Assembly: GCA_001880285.1 (NCBI GenBank)
Contig: CP016269.1
Coordinates: forward strand, 1,932,501 to 1,996,500
From: Flavobacteriaceae bacterium UJ101
Lineage (GTDB): Bacteria; Bacteroidota; Bacteroidia; Flavobacteriales; UJ101
Direction: 5' to 3'
DNA: 64,000 nt
The translations under genes were made by a program, and so were the position numbers. The notes under the pieces are model-generated. The model was not told the origin of the DNA, ran no database searches, and saw nothing but the letters and a program-made list of their open reading frames with translations. Shown in pieces: positions 43,641 through 52,345 of the stretch (the stretch's first letter is position 1; every line of letters begins with the position of its first letter).

Positions 43641-44957
43641 TTATATAAACTCCACAGCGACATTACCTGCTTCATCAATTTGTGTCAGTTGAACATCCAT
43701 CATAGTATTCATTAAAGCTGGATTGTATTTTGTGCGGACACGTACATAGTTTTCTGTAAATCCATGAATAAAATTGTCTTTATTTTCACTTTCCCACAAT
43801 ACTTTTCGAGTGGTTCCTATTTGAGTTTCATAAAAAGCACGTCGTTTTTTAGCAGACAAACCTCGAAGCATTTTACTACGCTTATGGCGTACATTTTGAG
43901 GGACAACATTTCCCATTTCGATTGCTTCAGTATTCGGTCTTTCTGAATAAGAGAATACATGAAGGTAGGATATATCTAAATCGGCTAGAAAATTATATGT
44001 TTCCAAGAAGATTTCATCTGTTTCTCCTGGAAAACCTACAATTACATCCACTCCAATACAAGCATGTGGCATCCATTCTTTTATTTTTTGAATTCGATCT
44101 ACATATAATTCTTTTAAATAACGACGTTTCATCGCTTTTAAAATAGTATTACTTCCACTTTGCAGGGGCACATGAAAATGTGGAACAAAGTAATTGGATT
44201 GTGCACAAAATTCAATGGTTTCATCTTTAAGTAAATTAGGTTCTATGGAAGAGATTCGTAAACGCTCAATTCCTTCAACCTGATCTAATGCTTTAACCAA
44301 ATCTAAAAAAGTATGTTCATGTTTTTTATTCCCAAATTCTCCTTTACCATAATCCCCGATATTAACACCTGTTAGAACAATTTCTTTAACCCCTTGTTTA
44401 GAAATTTCTTGTGCATTTTTTAATACATTTTCTAATGTGTCAGATCGAGAAATACCTCTAGCTAATGGAATCGTACAATAAGTACATTTATAATCACAAC
44501 CATCTTGTACTTTTAAAAAAGCACGTGTTCGATCTCCTAAAGAATACGATCCTACGTAAAAATTAGCATCTTCAATTTCACAAGAATGGACTTCTCCTAA
44601 TTCTTTTTTAGAAAGATCATTCAAGTAATCTGTAATTTTAAACTTTTCTGTAGCCCCTAAAACTAAGTCTACTCCATCTACTTCAGCAATTTCTTCTGGT
44701 TTTAATTGTGCATAGCAACCTACTGCGATCACAAAAGCCTGATCATTTTGCTTCAAACATGATTTTACTGTTGTTTTAAAACGTTTATCAGCATTATCAG
44801 TAACCGAGCAAGTATTAATTACATAGATATCAGCAAATGAATCAAATGAAACTCGTTCAAATCCTTTTTGTTCAAAATCTCGTGCTATGGTTGAGGTTTC
44901 TGCAAAGTTTAATTTACATCCCAACGTATGAAAAGCGACTTTACTTCTTTCTTGCAT
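43641..44957 (-). CDS. mtaB: tRNA t6A37 methylthiotransferase MtaB
   Basis: A radical-SAM enzyme that turns t6A37 into ms2t6A37 in tRNA. From Met 44957 the 438-aa protein begins MQERSKVAFHTLGCKLNFAE. The UPF0004 domain holds three cysteines of the first cluster (HTLGCKLN, INTCSVT, VGCYAQL), the radical-SAM site is DGCDYKCTYCTIPLARG and a TRAM-like C-terminus follows. Longer starts at 44963 and 44978 sit on or upstream of the promoter -7 element, so 44957 fits best. Divergent from the peptide-binding lipoprotein. Confidence 0.95.
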   Translation of the reverse strand: MQERSKVAFHTLGCKLNFAETSTIARDFEQKGFERVSFDSFADIYVINTCSVTDNADKRFKTTVKSCLKQNDQAFVIAVGCYAQLKPEEIAEVDGVDLVLGATEKFKITDYLNDLSKKELGEVHSCEIEDANFYVGSYSLGDRTRAFLKVQDGCDYKCTYCTIPLARGISRSDTLENVLKNAQEISKQGVKEIVLTGVNIGDYGKGEFGNKKHEHTFLDLVKALDQVEGIERLRISSIEPNLLKDETIEFCAQSNYFVPHFHVPLQSGSNTILKAMKRRYLKELYVDRIQKIKEWMPHACIGVDVIVGFPGETDEIFLETYNFLADLDISYLHVFSYSERPNTEAIEMGNVVPQNVRHKRSKMLRGLSAKKRRAFYETQIGTTRKVLWESENKDNFIHGFTENYVRVRTKYNPALMNTMMDVQLTQIDEAGNVAVEFI

Positions 44958-44967
44958 AATCATCTCG

Positions 44968-44975
44968 CAAAGATA
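44968..44975 (-). promoter_or_regulatory. -7 element of mtaB
   Basis: Plus-strand CAAAGATA is TATCTTTG on minus, matching TAnnTTTG. It predicts a start close to the mtaB ATG (near-leaderless mRNA). Confidence 0.55.
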
Positions 44976-44984
44976 CAATCGTTT

Positions 44985-45016
44985 TTTGAGTTGTACGAAT
45001 ATTTGGAATATCTTTG
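44985..45016 (+). promoter_or_regulatory. Promoter of the peptide-binding lipoprotein gene
   Basis: TTTG (44985-44988), a 20-nt spacer and TATCTTTG (45009-45016) form a full Bacteroidota promoter. It predicts a leader of about 47 nt before ATG 45069. Confidence 0.65.
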
Positions 45017-45034
45017 TGTTATGATAGTAAAAAG

Positions 45035-45120
45035 TGAAAAACGAAAAGTGAATAGTGAAAAGAAAGAAATGATGTTTTTTTTAAAAATAGCACTATTCAC
45101 TATTCACTTTTCGTTTTTCA
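45035..45120. repeat. 25-bp perfect inverted repeat spanning the leader and signal-peptide codons
   Basis: The arms at 45035-45059 (TGAAAAACGAAAAGTGAATA...) and 45096-45120 are perfect inverted copies, separated by 36 bp. The loop contains the candidate start codons 45069 and 45072, and the right arm encodes the signal-peptide residues TIHFSFF. It looks like a mobile-type or REP-like palindromic insertion; no transposase is nearby. Confidence 0.8.
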
Positions 45121-46670
45121 TTATTCTTTATTCTTGTGGCGATTCAATAAAAATTGATGATTCAAAAGTTTTTCGTTTAAATCGTTATGATGGAGTAAGT
45201 TCTTTAGATCCTGCTTTTGCTAAGACGCAAAGTAATATTTGGATGACTAATCAGCTATTTAATGGATTGGTTCAACTAGATAATCAACTTCATGTAAAAC
45301 CTTCCATTGCCAAACGATGGGATATTTCAGAAGATGGTAAAACCTATCGTTTTACATTGAGAAAAGATGTTTTTTTTCATAAAAACAAAGTATTTAAATC
45401 TAAAGAAACTCGAAAGGTAATAGCAAATGATTTTGTTTATAGTTTTAATCGATTATTAGATAAACAAACTGCTTCCCCTGGAGGTTGGGTCTTAGCAAAT
45501 GTCAAAGATTTTAAAGCCTTAAATGATACAGTTTTTGAAATCAATTTAAAAGAAGCTTTTCCACCGTTTTTAGGGTTGTTAAGCATGCAGTATTGTGCAG
45601 TTGTACCAAAAGAAGCGGTTGTATTTTATGGCTCTGATTTTAGATCAAATCCCGTAGGTACAGGACCTTTTCAATTTAAAATTTGGGAAGAAAATGTAAA
45701 ATTAGTTTTACGTAAAAACCCCTTGTATTTTGAAAAGGATTCTAAGGGAGAATCATTACCTTATTTGGAAGCTGTTGCGGTAACTTTTTTACCTGATAAG
45801 CACAGCGAATTTTTACAACTAATTCAAGGAAACTTAGATTTTATATCAGGGCTAGATCCTAGTTATAAAGATGAATTAATATCCGTTTCAGGAGAATTAA
45901 ATACAAAATATCAAGGGAAACTCCACTTAGAAAAACAGTCTTATTTAAATACAGAATACTTATGTTTTTATTTAGATAATGAAAATGCTGTAGATAAACG
46001 CCTTCGTCAAGCCATTAACTATGGTTTTGACCGTAGAAAAGTGATTCAATATTTACGTAATAATATAGGGACACCCGCTACAGGTGGTATGATCCCTGAT
46101 GGATTACCTTCTTATTTTGAAAAAGGTTATCATTACCAACCTAAAAAAGCCAAAAAATTAATAGAAGCTTATAAAAAAGAAGAAGGAAGTGTTCCTGAAA
46201 TAGAATTAACCACCACTTCTGATTATTTAAATATTTGCGAATATTTACAAGCTGAACTTAACAAATTAGGTCTTAAAATTCAAATTAACGTTACCCCTGG
46301 TTCTACTTTAAGAGAAGGTAAAGCAAATGGGAAATTTCCTTTTTTTCGCGTAAGCTGGATTGCAGATTATCCTGATGGAGAAAATTATTTATCATTATTT
46401 TACTCAAAAAATCATGCTCCAAATGGGCCTAATTATTCACATTTCAAAAATGCACAATTTGATCAATGGTATGAAGCTGCGTTAAAAGAAACATCTGATC
46501 TTAAAAGGCGTATTTTATACCAGAAAATGGATAGTTTAATGTTGTCAGAAGCACCTATTGTTCCATTATATTACGATGAAGTAACGGTTTTTATTAATCA
46601 AAAAGTACAAAACTTTAAAAGTAATCCAATTAATCTGTTGAATTTAAAGGAAGTATGGAAGAAAAAGTAA
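45069..46670 (+). CDS. ABC transporter substrate-binding lipoprotein, peptide/SBP family 5
   Basis: A 533-aa lipoprotein (FFIILYSC, lipidated C23) of the oligopeptide-binding family SBP_bac_5. Typical features are VSSLDPAFAKTQSNIWMTNQLFNGL, the KRWDISEDGKTYRFTLRKDVFFH strand, FRSNPVGTGPFQF and INYGFDRRKVIQYL (quoted in pieces under 20 residues each where long). No permease genes are adjacent. The start was chosen at the ATG pair 45069/45072, which directly gives a hydrophobic signal sequence. A start at 45021 would be nearly leaderless. Confidence 0.88.
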   Translation: MMFFLKIALFTIHFSFFIILYSCGDSIKIDDSKVFRLNRYDGVSSLDPAFAKTQSNIWMTNQLFNGLVQLDNQLHVKPSIAKRWDISEDGKTYRFTLRKDVFFHKNKVFKSKETRKVIANDFVYSFNRLLDKQTASPGGWVLANVKDFKALNDTVFEINLKEAFPPFLGLLSMQYCAVVPKEAVVFYGSDFRSNPVGTGPFQFKIWEENVKLVLRKNPLYFEKDSKGESLPYLEAVAVTFLPDKHSEFLQLIQGNLDFISGLDPSYKDELISVSGELNTKYQGKLHLEKQSYLNTEYLCFYLDNENAVDKRLRQAINYGFDRRKVIQYLRNNIGTPATGGMIPDGLPSYFEKGYHYQPKKAKKLIEAYKKEEGSVPEIELTTTSDYLNICEYLQAELNKLGLKIQINVTPGSTLREGKANGKFPFFRVSWIADYPDGENYLSLFYSKNHAPNGPNYSHFKNAQFDQWYEAALKETSDLKRRILYQKMDSLMLSEAPIVPLYYDEVTVFINQKVQNFKSNPINLLNLKEVWKKK

Positions 46671-46675
46671 AAAGC

Positions 46676-46714
46676 CATTAACCAAAGCTCCTTTTTAAAG
46701 AACTTTGATTAATG
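46676..46714 (+). terminator. Imperfect hairpin after the peptide-binding lipoprotein gene
   Basis: CATTAACCAAAG (46676-46687) pairs with CTTTGATTAATG (46703-46714) apart from one mismatch; the following CTCTCTTTCTATTTTT is T-rich. Termination is likely but not certain. Confidence 0.5.
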
Positions 46715-46742
46715 ACTCTCTTTCTATTTTTTTATTCTAGAT

Positions 46743-46940
46743 TTATTGAATCTCTTCTAAACAAACTTCTAACTGTGGCTTTTGAACCACCATTTGCTTA
46801 ATAAAAATTAATAATTCTTGAAATTCTTCTTTTGATAATGTTCGAAAAGCTTTTTTTACTTCTCTAGAGAACAGTTCTACACTAAAGCTTACTTTTTCTA
46901 ATATTTCTTTAGTATAATTTAATACAGTTTTATCCTCCAT
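46743..46940 (-). CDS. Small hypothetical protein (65 aa)
   Basis: I recognise no named family. From ATG 46940 it begins MEDKTVLNYTKEILEKVSFS and is predicted all-helical, with alternating acidic and basic residues. The length, compositional balance and fully open frame argue that it is real, but support is modest. It stands between convergent neighbours with no clear partner. Confidence 0.55.
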   Translation of the reverse strand: MEDKTVLNYTKEILEKVSFSVELFSREVKKAFRTLSKEEFQELLIFIKQMVVQKPQLEVCLEEIQ

Positions 46941-47028
46941 AATCATTATATTATGTTTATCTACTATTATTAGTACGTAAAAATTACCAATTTAGTATAT
47001 AATAAGATAAAAAAATTCGCCAAAAGGG

Positions 47029-48375
47029 TTAAAAGATCATATGAGCGACAAACGTTATAATAGGTAAACTAATTAGTGTTCTTAGTAGAAAAATAATCAA
47101 TAACTGCCCTATATTAACAGGTATTTTTGTCCCTAAAATTAATCCACCTACCTCAGACATATAGATAAGTTGTGATACTGAAAGGCAAGCTATTACAAAA
47201 CGGGTTAAATCAGACTCTATAGAAGCTCCTATTACCGAAGGTAAAAACATATCAGCAAAACCAACCATAATGGTTTTAGACATGGCTTCTGCCTCTGGTA
47301 TTTGTAATAATTCAAGTAGAGGAATAAACGGCATTCCTAAATATTCAAAAATAGGTGTATATTCTGCTATAATCAAAGCAATGGTTCCCATTGCCATTAC
47401 AATAGGTAAAACACCCATCCACATATCTAAAATGTTTTTTATTCCATCTGTAATAAACTTTTTAAAATCAGAACTAGCATCAGCTCTTTCAACCGCCTTT
47501 TTTACACCAAAACTAAAAGGTGTTTCACCTTCTGGAATCATTTCGGTATGTTGTTCATTTTTTTTATAATATGTATCGGATATTCTAGATAAAGGTGGGA
47601 TTTTAGGAATAATAATAGCGCAAATAATTCCTGCTAGTGCAACTGTTCCTATCATTGGTAAAAAGAGATGATCTAGTTTTACCTGAGAAATGACCACCAA
47701 ACAAAATGTAATTGAAACAGCTGAGAAACTAGTAGCAATAACAGCGGCTTCTCGTTTTGAATAAAATCCTTCTTCATATTGCTTATTGGTTAATAAAACA
47801 CCTATCGTTCCATCTCCTAACCAAGAGGTTATACAGTCTACAGAGGATCTTCCTGGTAATGAAAATAGTGGCCGCATAATTTTACTTAACAACATTCCGA
47901 AAAACTCTAATAAACCAAAATCCAATACCAAGGGTAATAATAAACCTGCTAAAAAGAAAACAACAAATAAAATAGGCATTAAATCATGTAACAATAATCC
48001 TCCAGTATTTTCTGAATATACTTCTTCTAATCCTACTTGAAAAAATGTCATGATAATGAATATACCTCCTAAAAAACGAATAATCACCCAAATCCAAGAA
48101 ACATCTAATAATTCTTTTATGAATTTATTTTCTAGTACTATTTTAGGTTGAAATAACTTTACTACTAATGTCAAAATAACGGTTAAGATTACACAAAATG
48201 TAATGAGAATCGATAAATATTCATTCGTCCATTCTCCAATTTTTTTTGATAACACCGCTACAGGAATAGAAAAACCATTTTCATTTGGAATAGGTGTCAT
48301 AAACAATAAAATACCAATTAAAGAGGGTATAAAAAATTTTAGAAATTGAGTAGTAGAAAAATGAAACTTTGACAT
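47029..48375 (-). CDS. YjiH-type nucleoside-recognition (gate) membrane protein
   Basis: A 448-aa polytopic inner-membrane protein of the YjiH/nucleoside-recognition family (also spore-maturation-like). About 10 hydrophobic segments are visible. Characteristic parts are PSLIGILLFMTPIP near the N-terminus, RSSVDCITSWLGDGTIGVLL in the middle, and MSKTIMVGFADMFLPSVIG. Transport function is inferred from fold only. It stands alone, divergent from uvrA. Confidence 0.86.
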   Translation of the reverse strand: MSKFHFSTTQFLKFFIPSLIGILLFMTPIPNENGFSIPVAVLSKKIGEWTNEYLSILITFCVILTVILTLVVKLFQPKIVLENKFIKELLDVSWIWVIIRFLGGIFIIMTFFQVGLEEVYSENTGGLLLHDLMPILFVVFFLAGLLLPLVLDFGLLEFFGMLLSKIMRPLFSLPGRSSVDCITSWLGDGTIGVLLTNKQYEEGFYSKREAAVIATSFSAVSITFCLVVISQVKLDHLFLPMIGTVALAGIICAIIIPKIPPLSRISDTYYKKNEQHTEMIPEGETPFSFGVKKAVERADASSDFKKFITDGIKNILDMWMGVLPIVMAMGTIALIIAEYTPIFEYLGMPFIPLLELLQIPEAEAMSKTIMVGFADMFLPSVIGASIESDLTRFVIACLSVSQLIYMSEVGGLILGTKIPVNIGQLLIIFLLRTLISLPIITFVAHMIF

Positions 48376-48502
48376 GAAATTCTTTTAATAATGATCGTAA
48401 AAATACAATTAAATTCCAAATAGAACCCTTTAACCATCATTTGTAGAATAAATATACTTTAAATACCCTTGATTCTACTTTAATTCTTTTTGATAAAATC
48501 TG

Positions 48503-48510
48503 TATCTTTG
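48503..48510 (+). promoter_or_regulatory. -7 element of uvrA
   Basis: TATCTTTG, exact TAnnTTTG, 21 nt before ATG 48532; the -33 side (TTTA near 48479) is weak. An in-frame start at 48490 lies upstream of this element. Confidence 0.55.
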
Positions 48511-48531
48511 AGGTTTCAATTTTTTGATTCA

Positions 48532-51357
48532 ATGAAAAAAGAAACCATTCAAATATTTGGTGCGCGAGAGCATAATTTAAAGGATATTGACTTAGAAATA
48601 CCTCGTAAAGAGTTAGTTGTAATTACTGGTTTAAGTGGAAGTGGAAAATCTTCTTTAGCTTTTGATACGATTTATGCAGAAGGTCAGCGTCGTTATATCG
48701 AAACGTTCTCAGCTTATGCTCGCCAATTTTTAGGTGGTTTAGAACGTCCTGATGTTGATAAAATTGATGGACTTTCACCCGTGATTGCCATTGAACAAAA
48801 AACCACTTCAAAAAATCCACGTTCTACTGTTGGTACTATTACTGAAATTTATGATTTCTTACGTCTATTATATGCCCGTGCTTCAACTGCATATTCGTAT
48901 AATACAGATGAAAAAATGGTACAATATTCTGATGATCAAATTAAAGAATTGATTATCAGGGAATATGAAAACAAACGCGTTTTGATATTAGCTCCCATTA
49001 TACGATCTAGAAAAGGACATTATCGCGAATTATTTGAACAAATTAATAAACAAGGTTTTGTAAAAGTTCGTACAGATGGAAAGATTCAAGAAATTGTTAA
49101 AAACATGAAGCTGGATCGTTACAAAACACATGATATTGAAATTGTAATAGACCAATTAAAAATCAATTTAGAAGAAAATAACGTAAAACGATTAGAAGAA
49201 AGCATTCGAACCGCTATGCATCACGGAGAGAATACTATGATGATATTGGATTATGATTCAAATGAAGTTCGTTATTTTAGTCGTAATTTAATGTGTCCTA
49301 CTACTGGAATTTCGTACGCTTTGCCAGAGCCCAACACATTTTCATTCAATTCTCCCAAAGGAGCTTGTAAAAAATGTAACGGATTAGGCAAAATGTCTGA
49401 AATAGATCTTAACAAACTCATCCCAGATGCTAAGCTTTCCATTAAAAAGGGAGGGATTACAGCTCTAGGAGAATACAAAAACACATGGATTTTTCAGCAA
49501 ATTGAAATTATAGGGAAAAAATATAATTTTACTTTAGAAACGCCTATTCAAAAAATTCCTGAGAAAGCAATAGAGGCTATTTTATATGGTATTCAAGAAG
49601 AATTTGAAATCGAATCTAAAACTTTAGGAATCAAACGAAAATACAAGTTAGATTTTGAAGGAGTAGCTCAGTTTATTGAAAGTCAATTTAAAGAAAATAG
49701 TTCCGCAAAAATCACCCGTTGGGCAAAAGATTTTATGGAAGAAAAAGTCTGTTCTGAATGTCAAGGAACTCGTTTAAAGAAAGAATCATTGTATTTTAAA
49801 ATAGATGGTAAAAATATTGGGGAAGCTTCTGGGATGGATCTGGAAAACTTGTGGCAATGGATGCATGATATTGAAGACCGTTTAGAAGATAAGCAACGAA
49901 CAATTGGAGCAGAAATTTTAAAAGAATTGCGAGAGCGGTTACAATTTCTTTTAGATGTTGGATTAAATTACTTAACCCTTAACCGTTCTTCAAAAACGCT
50001 TTCAGGTGGAGAAGCACAACGTATACGACTCGCTACACAAATTGGTTCTCAACTGGTTAATGTTTTATATATTTTAGATGAACCCAGTATTGGATTACAT
50101 CAACGAGATAACGTAAAACTTATTGAGTCTTTAAAAAACCTTCGAGATATTGGAAACTCTATTTTAGTTGTCGAACATGATAAAGACATGATTGAACAAG
50201 CTGATTATGTTGTTGATATAGGACCTGGAGCAGGTAAAAATGGTGGGGAAATTGTTTCAAAAGGAACACCTGATGAAATTTTAAAAACCCATACATTAAC
50301 GGCTTCTTACCTTAATCATGAACGTAAGATTGATGTTCCTAAAACCCGTCGTAAAGGCCATGGTTTTTCATTAAAATTGAAAGGTGCTACGGGAAATAAT
50401 TTACAGAATGTAAATTTAGAGCTTCCTTTAGGGAAAATGGTATGTATTACAGGGGTGTCTGGAAGTGGGAAATCTTCTTTGATTAATGGAACACTTTACC
50501 CCATCTTAAATAATCATTTTTATAAGAATGGTGTTATGGAAGCACTTCCTTATAAAAAAGTAGACGGGCTGGATCATATTGATAAAGTGATTGATATTGA
50601 TCAGTCTCCTATTGGAAGAACCCCACGTTCTAATCCTGCTACTTACACAGGTGTTTTTAGTGAAATACGTACTCTTTTTGCTAAAACTCCTGAAGCTAAA
50701 ATCAGGGGGTATAAAGCTGGACGTTTTTCATTTAATGTAAAAGGAGGACGATGTGAAACCTGTCAAGGTTCTGGAATGCGTGTAATTGAAATGAATTTTT
50801 TGCCTGATATTCATGTTCATTGTGAAACCTGTCAAGGAAAACGATTTAATAGAGAAACGTTAGAAGTTCGTTATAAAGAAAAATCCATTTATGATGTTTT
50901 AGAAATGACCATTGACGAGGCTGTTCAGTTTTTTGAACCTATTCCTAAAATCTATCGAAAAATTAAAACGTTACAAGATGTTGGTTTAGGGTATATTACA
51001 TTAGGACAACCTTCTACTACACTTTCAGGTGGAGAAGCACAACGTGTGAAATTAGCAACCGAATTATCTAAAATATCAACAGGAAAAACATTATATATTT
51101 TAGATGAGCCTACCACAGGACTTCATTTTGAAGATATTCGAGTACTTTTAGGTGTTTTACAACAATTAGTTGATAAAGGTAATTCCATCGTGATTATTGA
51201 ACATAATTTAGATGTTATTAAAGTGGCAGATTGGATTATAGATATAGGACCTGATGGCGGTTCAAAAGGAGGTCAAATTATAGCTAAAGGAACACCTGAA
51301 CAAATTGCCAAAAATAAGAAAAGTATTACAGGAACTTTTCTAAAGAAAGAACTATAG
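48532..51357 (+). CDS. uvrA: Excinuclease ABC subunit A
   Basis: UvrA recognises DNA lesions for nucleotide-excision repair. The 941-aa protein begins MKKETIQIFGAREHNLKDI. The two ATPase units show Walker A GLSGSGKSSLAFD and GVSGSGKSSLING, and signatures LSGGEAQRIRLATQIGS and LSGGEAQRVKLATELS. Zinc-finger cysteines appear in KGACKKCNG, VCSECQG, GRCETCQGSG and HCETCQGKR. Complete and standard in length. It is followed by a hairpin terminator. Confidence 0.98.
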   Translation: MKKETIQIFGAREHNLKDIDLEIPRKELVVITGLSGSGKSSLAFDTIYAEGQRRYIETFSAYARQFLGGLERPDVDKIDGLSPVIAIEQKTTSKNPRSTVGTITEIYDFLRLLYARASTAYSYNTDEKMVQYSDDQIKELIIREYENKRVLILAPIIRSRKGHYRELFEQINKQGFVKVRTDGKIQEIVKNMKLDRYKTHDIEIVIDQLKINLEENNVKRLEESIRTAMHHGENTMMILDYDSNEVRYFSRNLMCPTTGISYALPEPNTFSFNSPKGACKKCNGLGKMSEIDLNKLIPDAKLSIKKGGITALGEYKNTWIFQQIEIIGKKYNFTLETPIQKIPEKAIEAILYGIQEEFEIESKTLGIKRKYKLDFEGVAQFIESQFKENSSAKITRWAKDFMEEKVCSECQGTRLKKESLYFKIDGKNIGEASGMDLENLWQWMHDIEDRLEDKQRTIGAEILKELRERLQFLLDVGLNYLTLNRSSKTLSGGEAQRIRLATQIGSQLVNVLYILDEPSIGLHQRDNVKLIESLKNLRDIGNSILVVEHDKDMIEQADYVVDIGPGAGKNGGEIVSKGTPDEILKTHTLTASYLNHERKIDVPKTRRKGHGFSLKLKGATGNNLQNVNLELPLGKMVCITGVSGSGKSSLINGTLYPILNNHFYKNGVMEALPYKKVDGLDHIDKVIDIDQSPIGRTPRSNPATYTGVFSEIRTLFAKTPEAKIRGYKAGRFSFNVKGGRCETCQGSGMRVIEMNFLPDIHVHCETCQGKRFNRETLEVRYKEKSIYDVLEMTIDEAVQFFEPIPKIYRKIKTLQDVGLGYITLGQPSTTLSGGEAQRVKLATELSKISTGKTLYILDEPTTGLHFEDIRVLLGVLQQLVDKGNSIVIIEHNLDVIKVADWIIDIGPDGGSKGGQIIAKGTPEQIAKNKKSITGTFLKKEL

Positions 51358-51367
51358 TAGTTCATAT

Positions 51368-51400
51368 AATTAAGGTAAGAATATAAATCTTACCTTAATT
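51368..51400. terminator. Terminator between uvrA and the QVGIG secreted-protein gene
   Basis: AATTAAGGTAAGA (51368-51380) and TCTTACCTTAATT (51388-51400) form a perfect 13-bp stem with a 7-nt loop; neither side has a strong T-run, so termination is plausible. Confidence 0.65.
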
Positions 51401-51441
51401 TAAAATCAAAAAGATTATTTATACAAATTCAATTTATTTGA

Positions 51442-52044
51442 TTATTCATTTACTACTACCACAAAAGTAATAGGTCTATCAGCAGTAACGCCTTTGTCAT
51501 CACCGGTTGTATAATCAAAATGAGTATTAGTAATAGTTCTAAAAACAACATTATCCAAAGAATTCCAATTTGTACCAGAACTACCTGAATAAACATTTGC
51601 AGCTACTGAGGGAACTTTAGTAAAAGGGTCATTAAATGTTATTCTAAATACACCCGTAGAGATTTTTCGTGAAGTAAATCCTGAACCCCCTAATGTACTT
51701 CCATCACTATCAATTAACCCAGAAATTCCTTTAAGAGGTGGAGATTTCAATTGCTTAGTATCCAGCAAACAATCCGACCAAGTTTTATCATTTCTCATAT
51801 ATCGGATACATCCTAAAGAAGTATCATAAAAAATGGTTCCTGCAATATCAGAATTTTTACTTGTTTGTGGATTTTTTATTGTGTTGACATCAGATGATGT
51901 AGGTAGAACAATACCCGCACCAGAATTTCCCGTCAAAGAACTGTTAATATCAAGTAAACCTCTAGGATTACTATTGCCTATTCCTACTTGTGCAAAACTA
52001 AAATTTAAAATTAATAATAAGTTAAAAAAAACCATCTTCTTCAT
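51442..52044 (-). CDS. Secreted QVGIG-family protein of unknown function
   Basis: A 200-aa secreted protein with a signal peptide (from MKKMVFFNLLLILNFSFA), then QVGIGNSNPRGLLDINSS, the opening seen in many flavobacterial surface proteins, and GIVLPTSSDV. The C-terminal part (VFRITFNDPFTKVPSVAANV, then TADRPITFVVVVN) resembles an H-type-lectin/C1q-like beta-sandwich, by eye only. Start 52044 was chosen because the in-frame stretch before it (repeated GAAAGAAAAATG blocks) would precede the signal peptide. It shares the QVGIG opening with the tandem genes at 59.1-61.6 kb. Confidence 0.72.
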   Translation of the reverse strand: MKKMVFFNLLLILNFSFAQVGIGNSNPRGLLDINSSLTGNSGAGIVLPTSSDVNTIKNPQTSKNSDIAGTIFYDTSLGCIRYMRNDKTWSDCLLDTKQLKSPPLKGISGLIDSDGSTLGGSGFTSRKISTGVFRITFNDPFTKVPSVAANVYSGSSGTNWNSLDNVVFRTITNTHFDYTTGDDKGVTADRPITFVVVVNE

Positions 52045-52188
52045 AATAAGCATTTTTCTTTCGATCATTTTTCTTTCAATTCTTTTGCTCGCTTTCATTT
52101 TGTAAACCTAATTATATTAAACATTTATTAATATGCAACATTAATAAAATCTATTCAATACAGCTCTATAAAACAACTCTACAAAAAT

Positions 52189-52240
52189 ACTACAAATTTG
52201 TAGTGTATTAAAATATAATAACATACACTATTGTGTAGTG
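52189..52240. promoter_or_regulatory. Cluster of dyads upstream of the efflux operon (putative operators)
   Basis: ACTACAAATTTGTAGT (52189-52204) is a perfect 16-bp palindrome. TAGTGTAT (52201-52208) is repeated inverted as ATACACTA (52223-52230), and CACTA-TTGTG-TAGTG (52226-52240) overlaps it. The motif TGTAGT occurs twice on plus and its complement ACTACA once. Dense dyads 57-108 nt upstream of the -33 element suggest a regulator-binding region. No regulator gene is adjacent. Confidence 0.55.
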
Positions 52241-52296
52241 ACTATAAATTCATAATGATCATCATATATCTTAATTTTTTCAGCAAAAAAACTCAC

Positions 52297-52324
52297 TTTG
52301 CATTAGGTTTTTTCATTATTTTTG
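52297..52324 (+). promoter_or_regulatory. Promoter of the RND efflux operon
   Basis: TTTG (52297-52300), a 16-nt spacer and TATTTTTG (52317-52324) resemble the Bacteroidota promoter (spacer slightly short). The -7 element lies 22 nt before ATG 52346. An in-frame TTG at 52322 lies in the element. Confidence 0.55.
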
Positions 52325-52345
52325 CCAAAATTAATTGTGTGCACG

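Noticed and set aside
45035-45120. Short-repeat array resembling CRISPR
   Set aside because: It is one inverted repeat with two arms, not multiple direct repeats with spacers, and no cas genes are near.
52322-52345. TTG start upstream of the TolC-type protein
   Set aside because: The TTG is inside the TATTTTTG promoter element; the signal peptide begins at ATG 52346.
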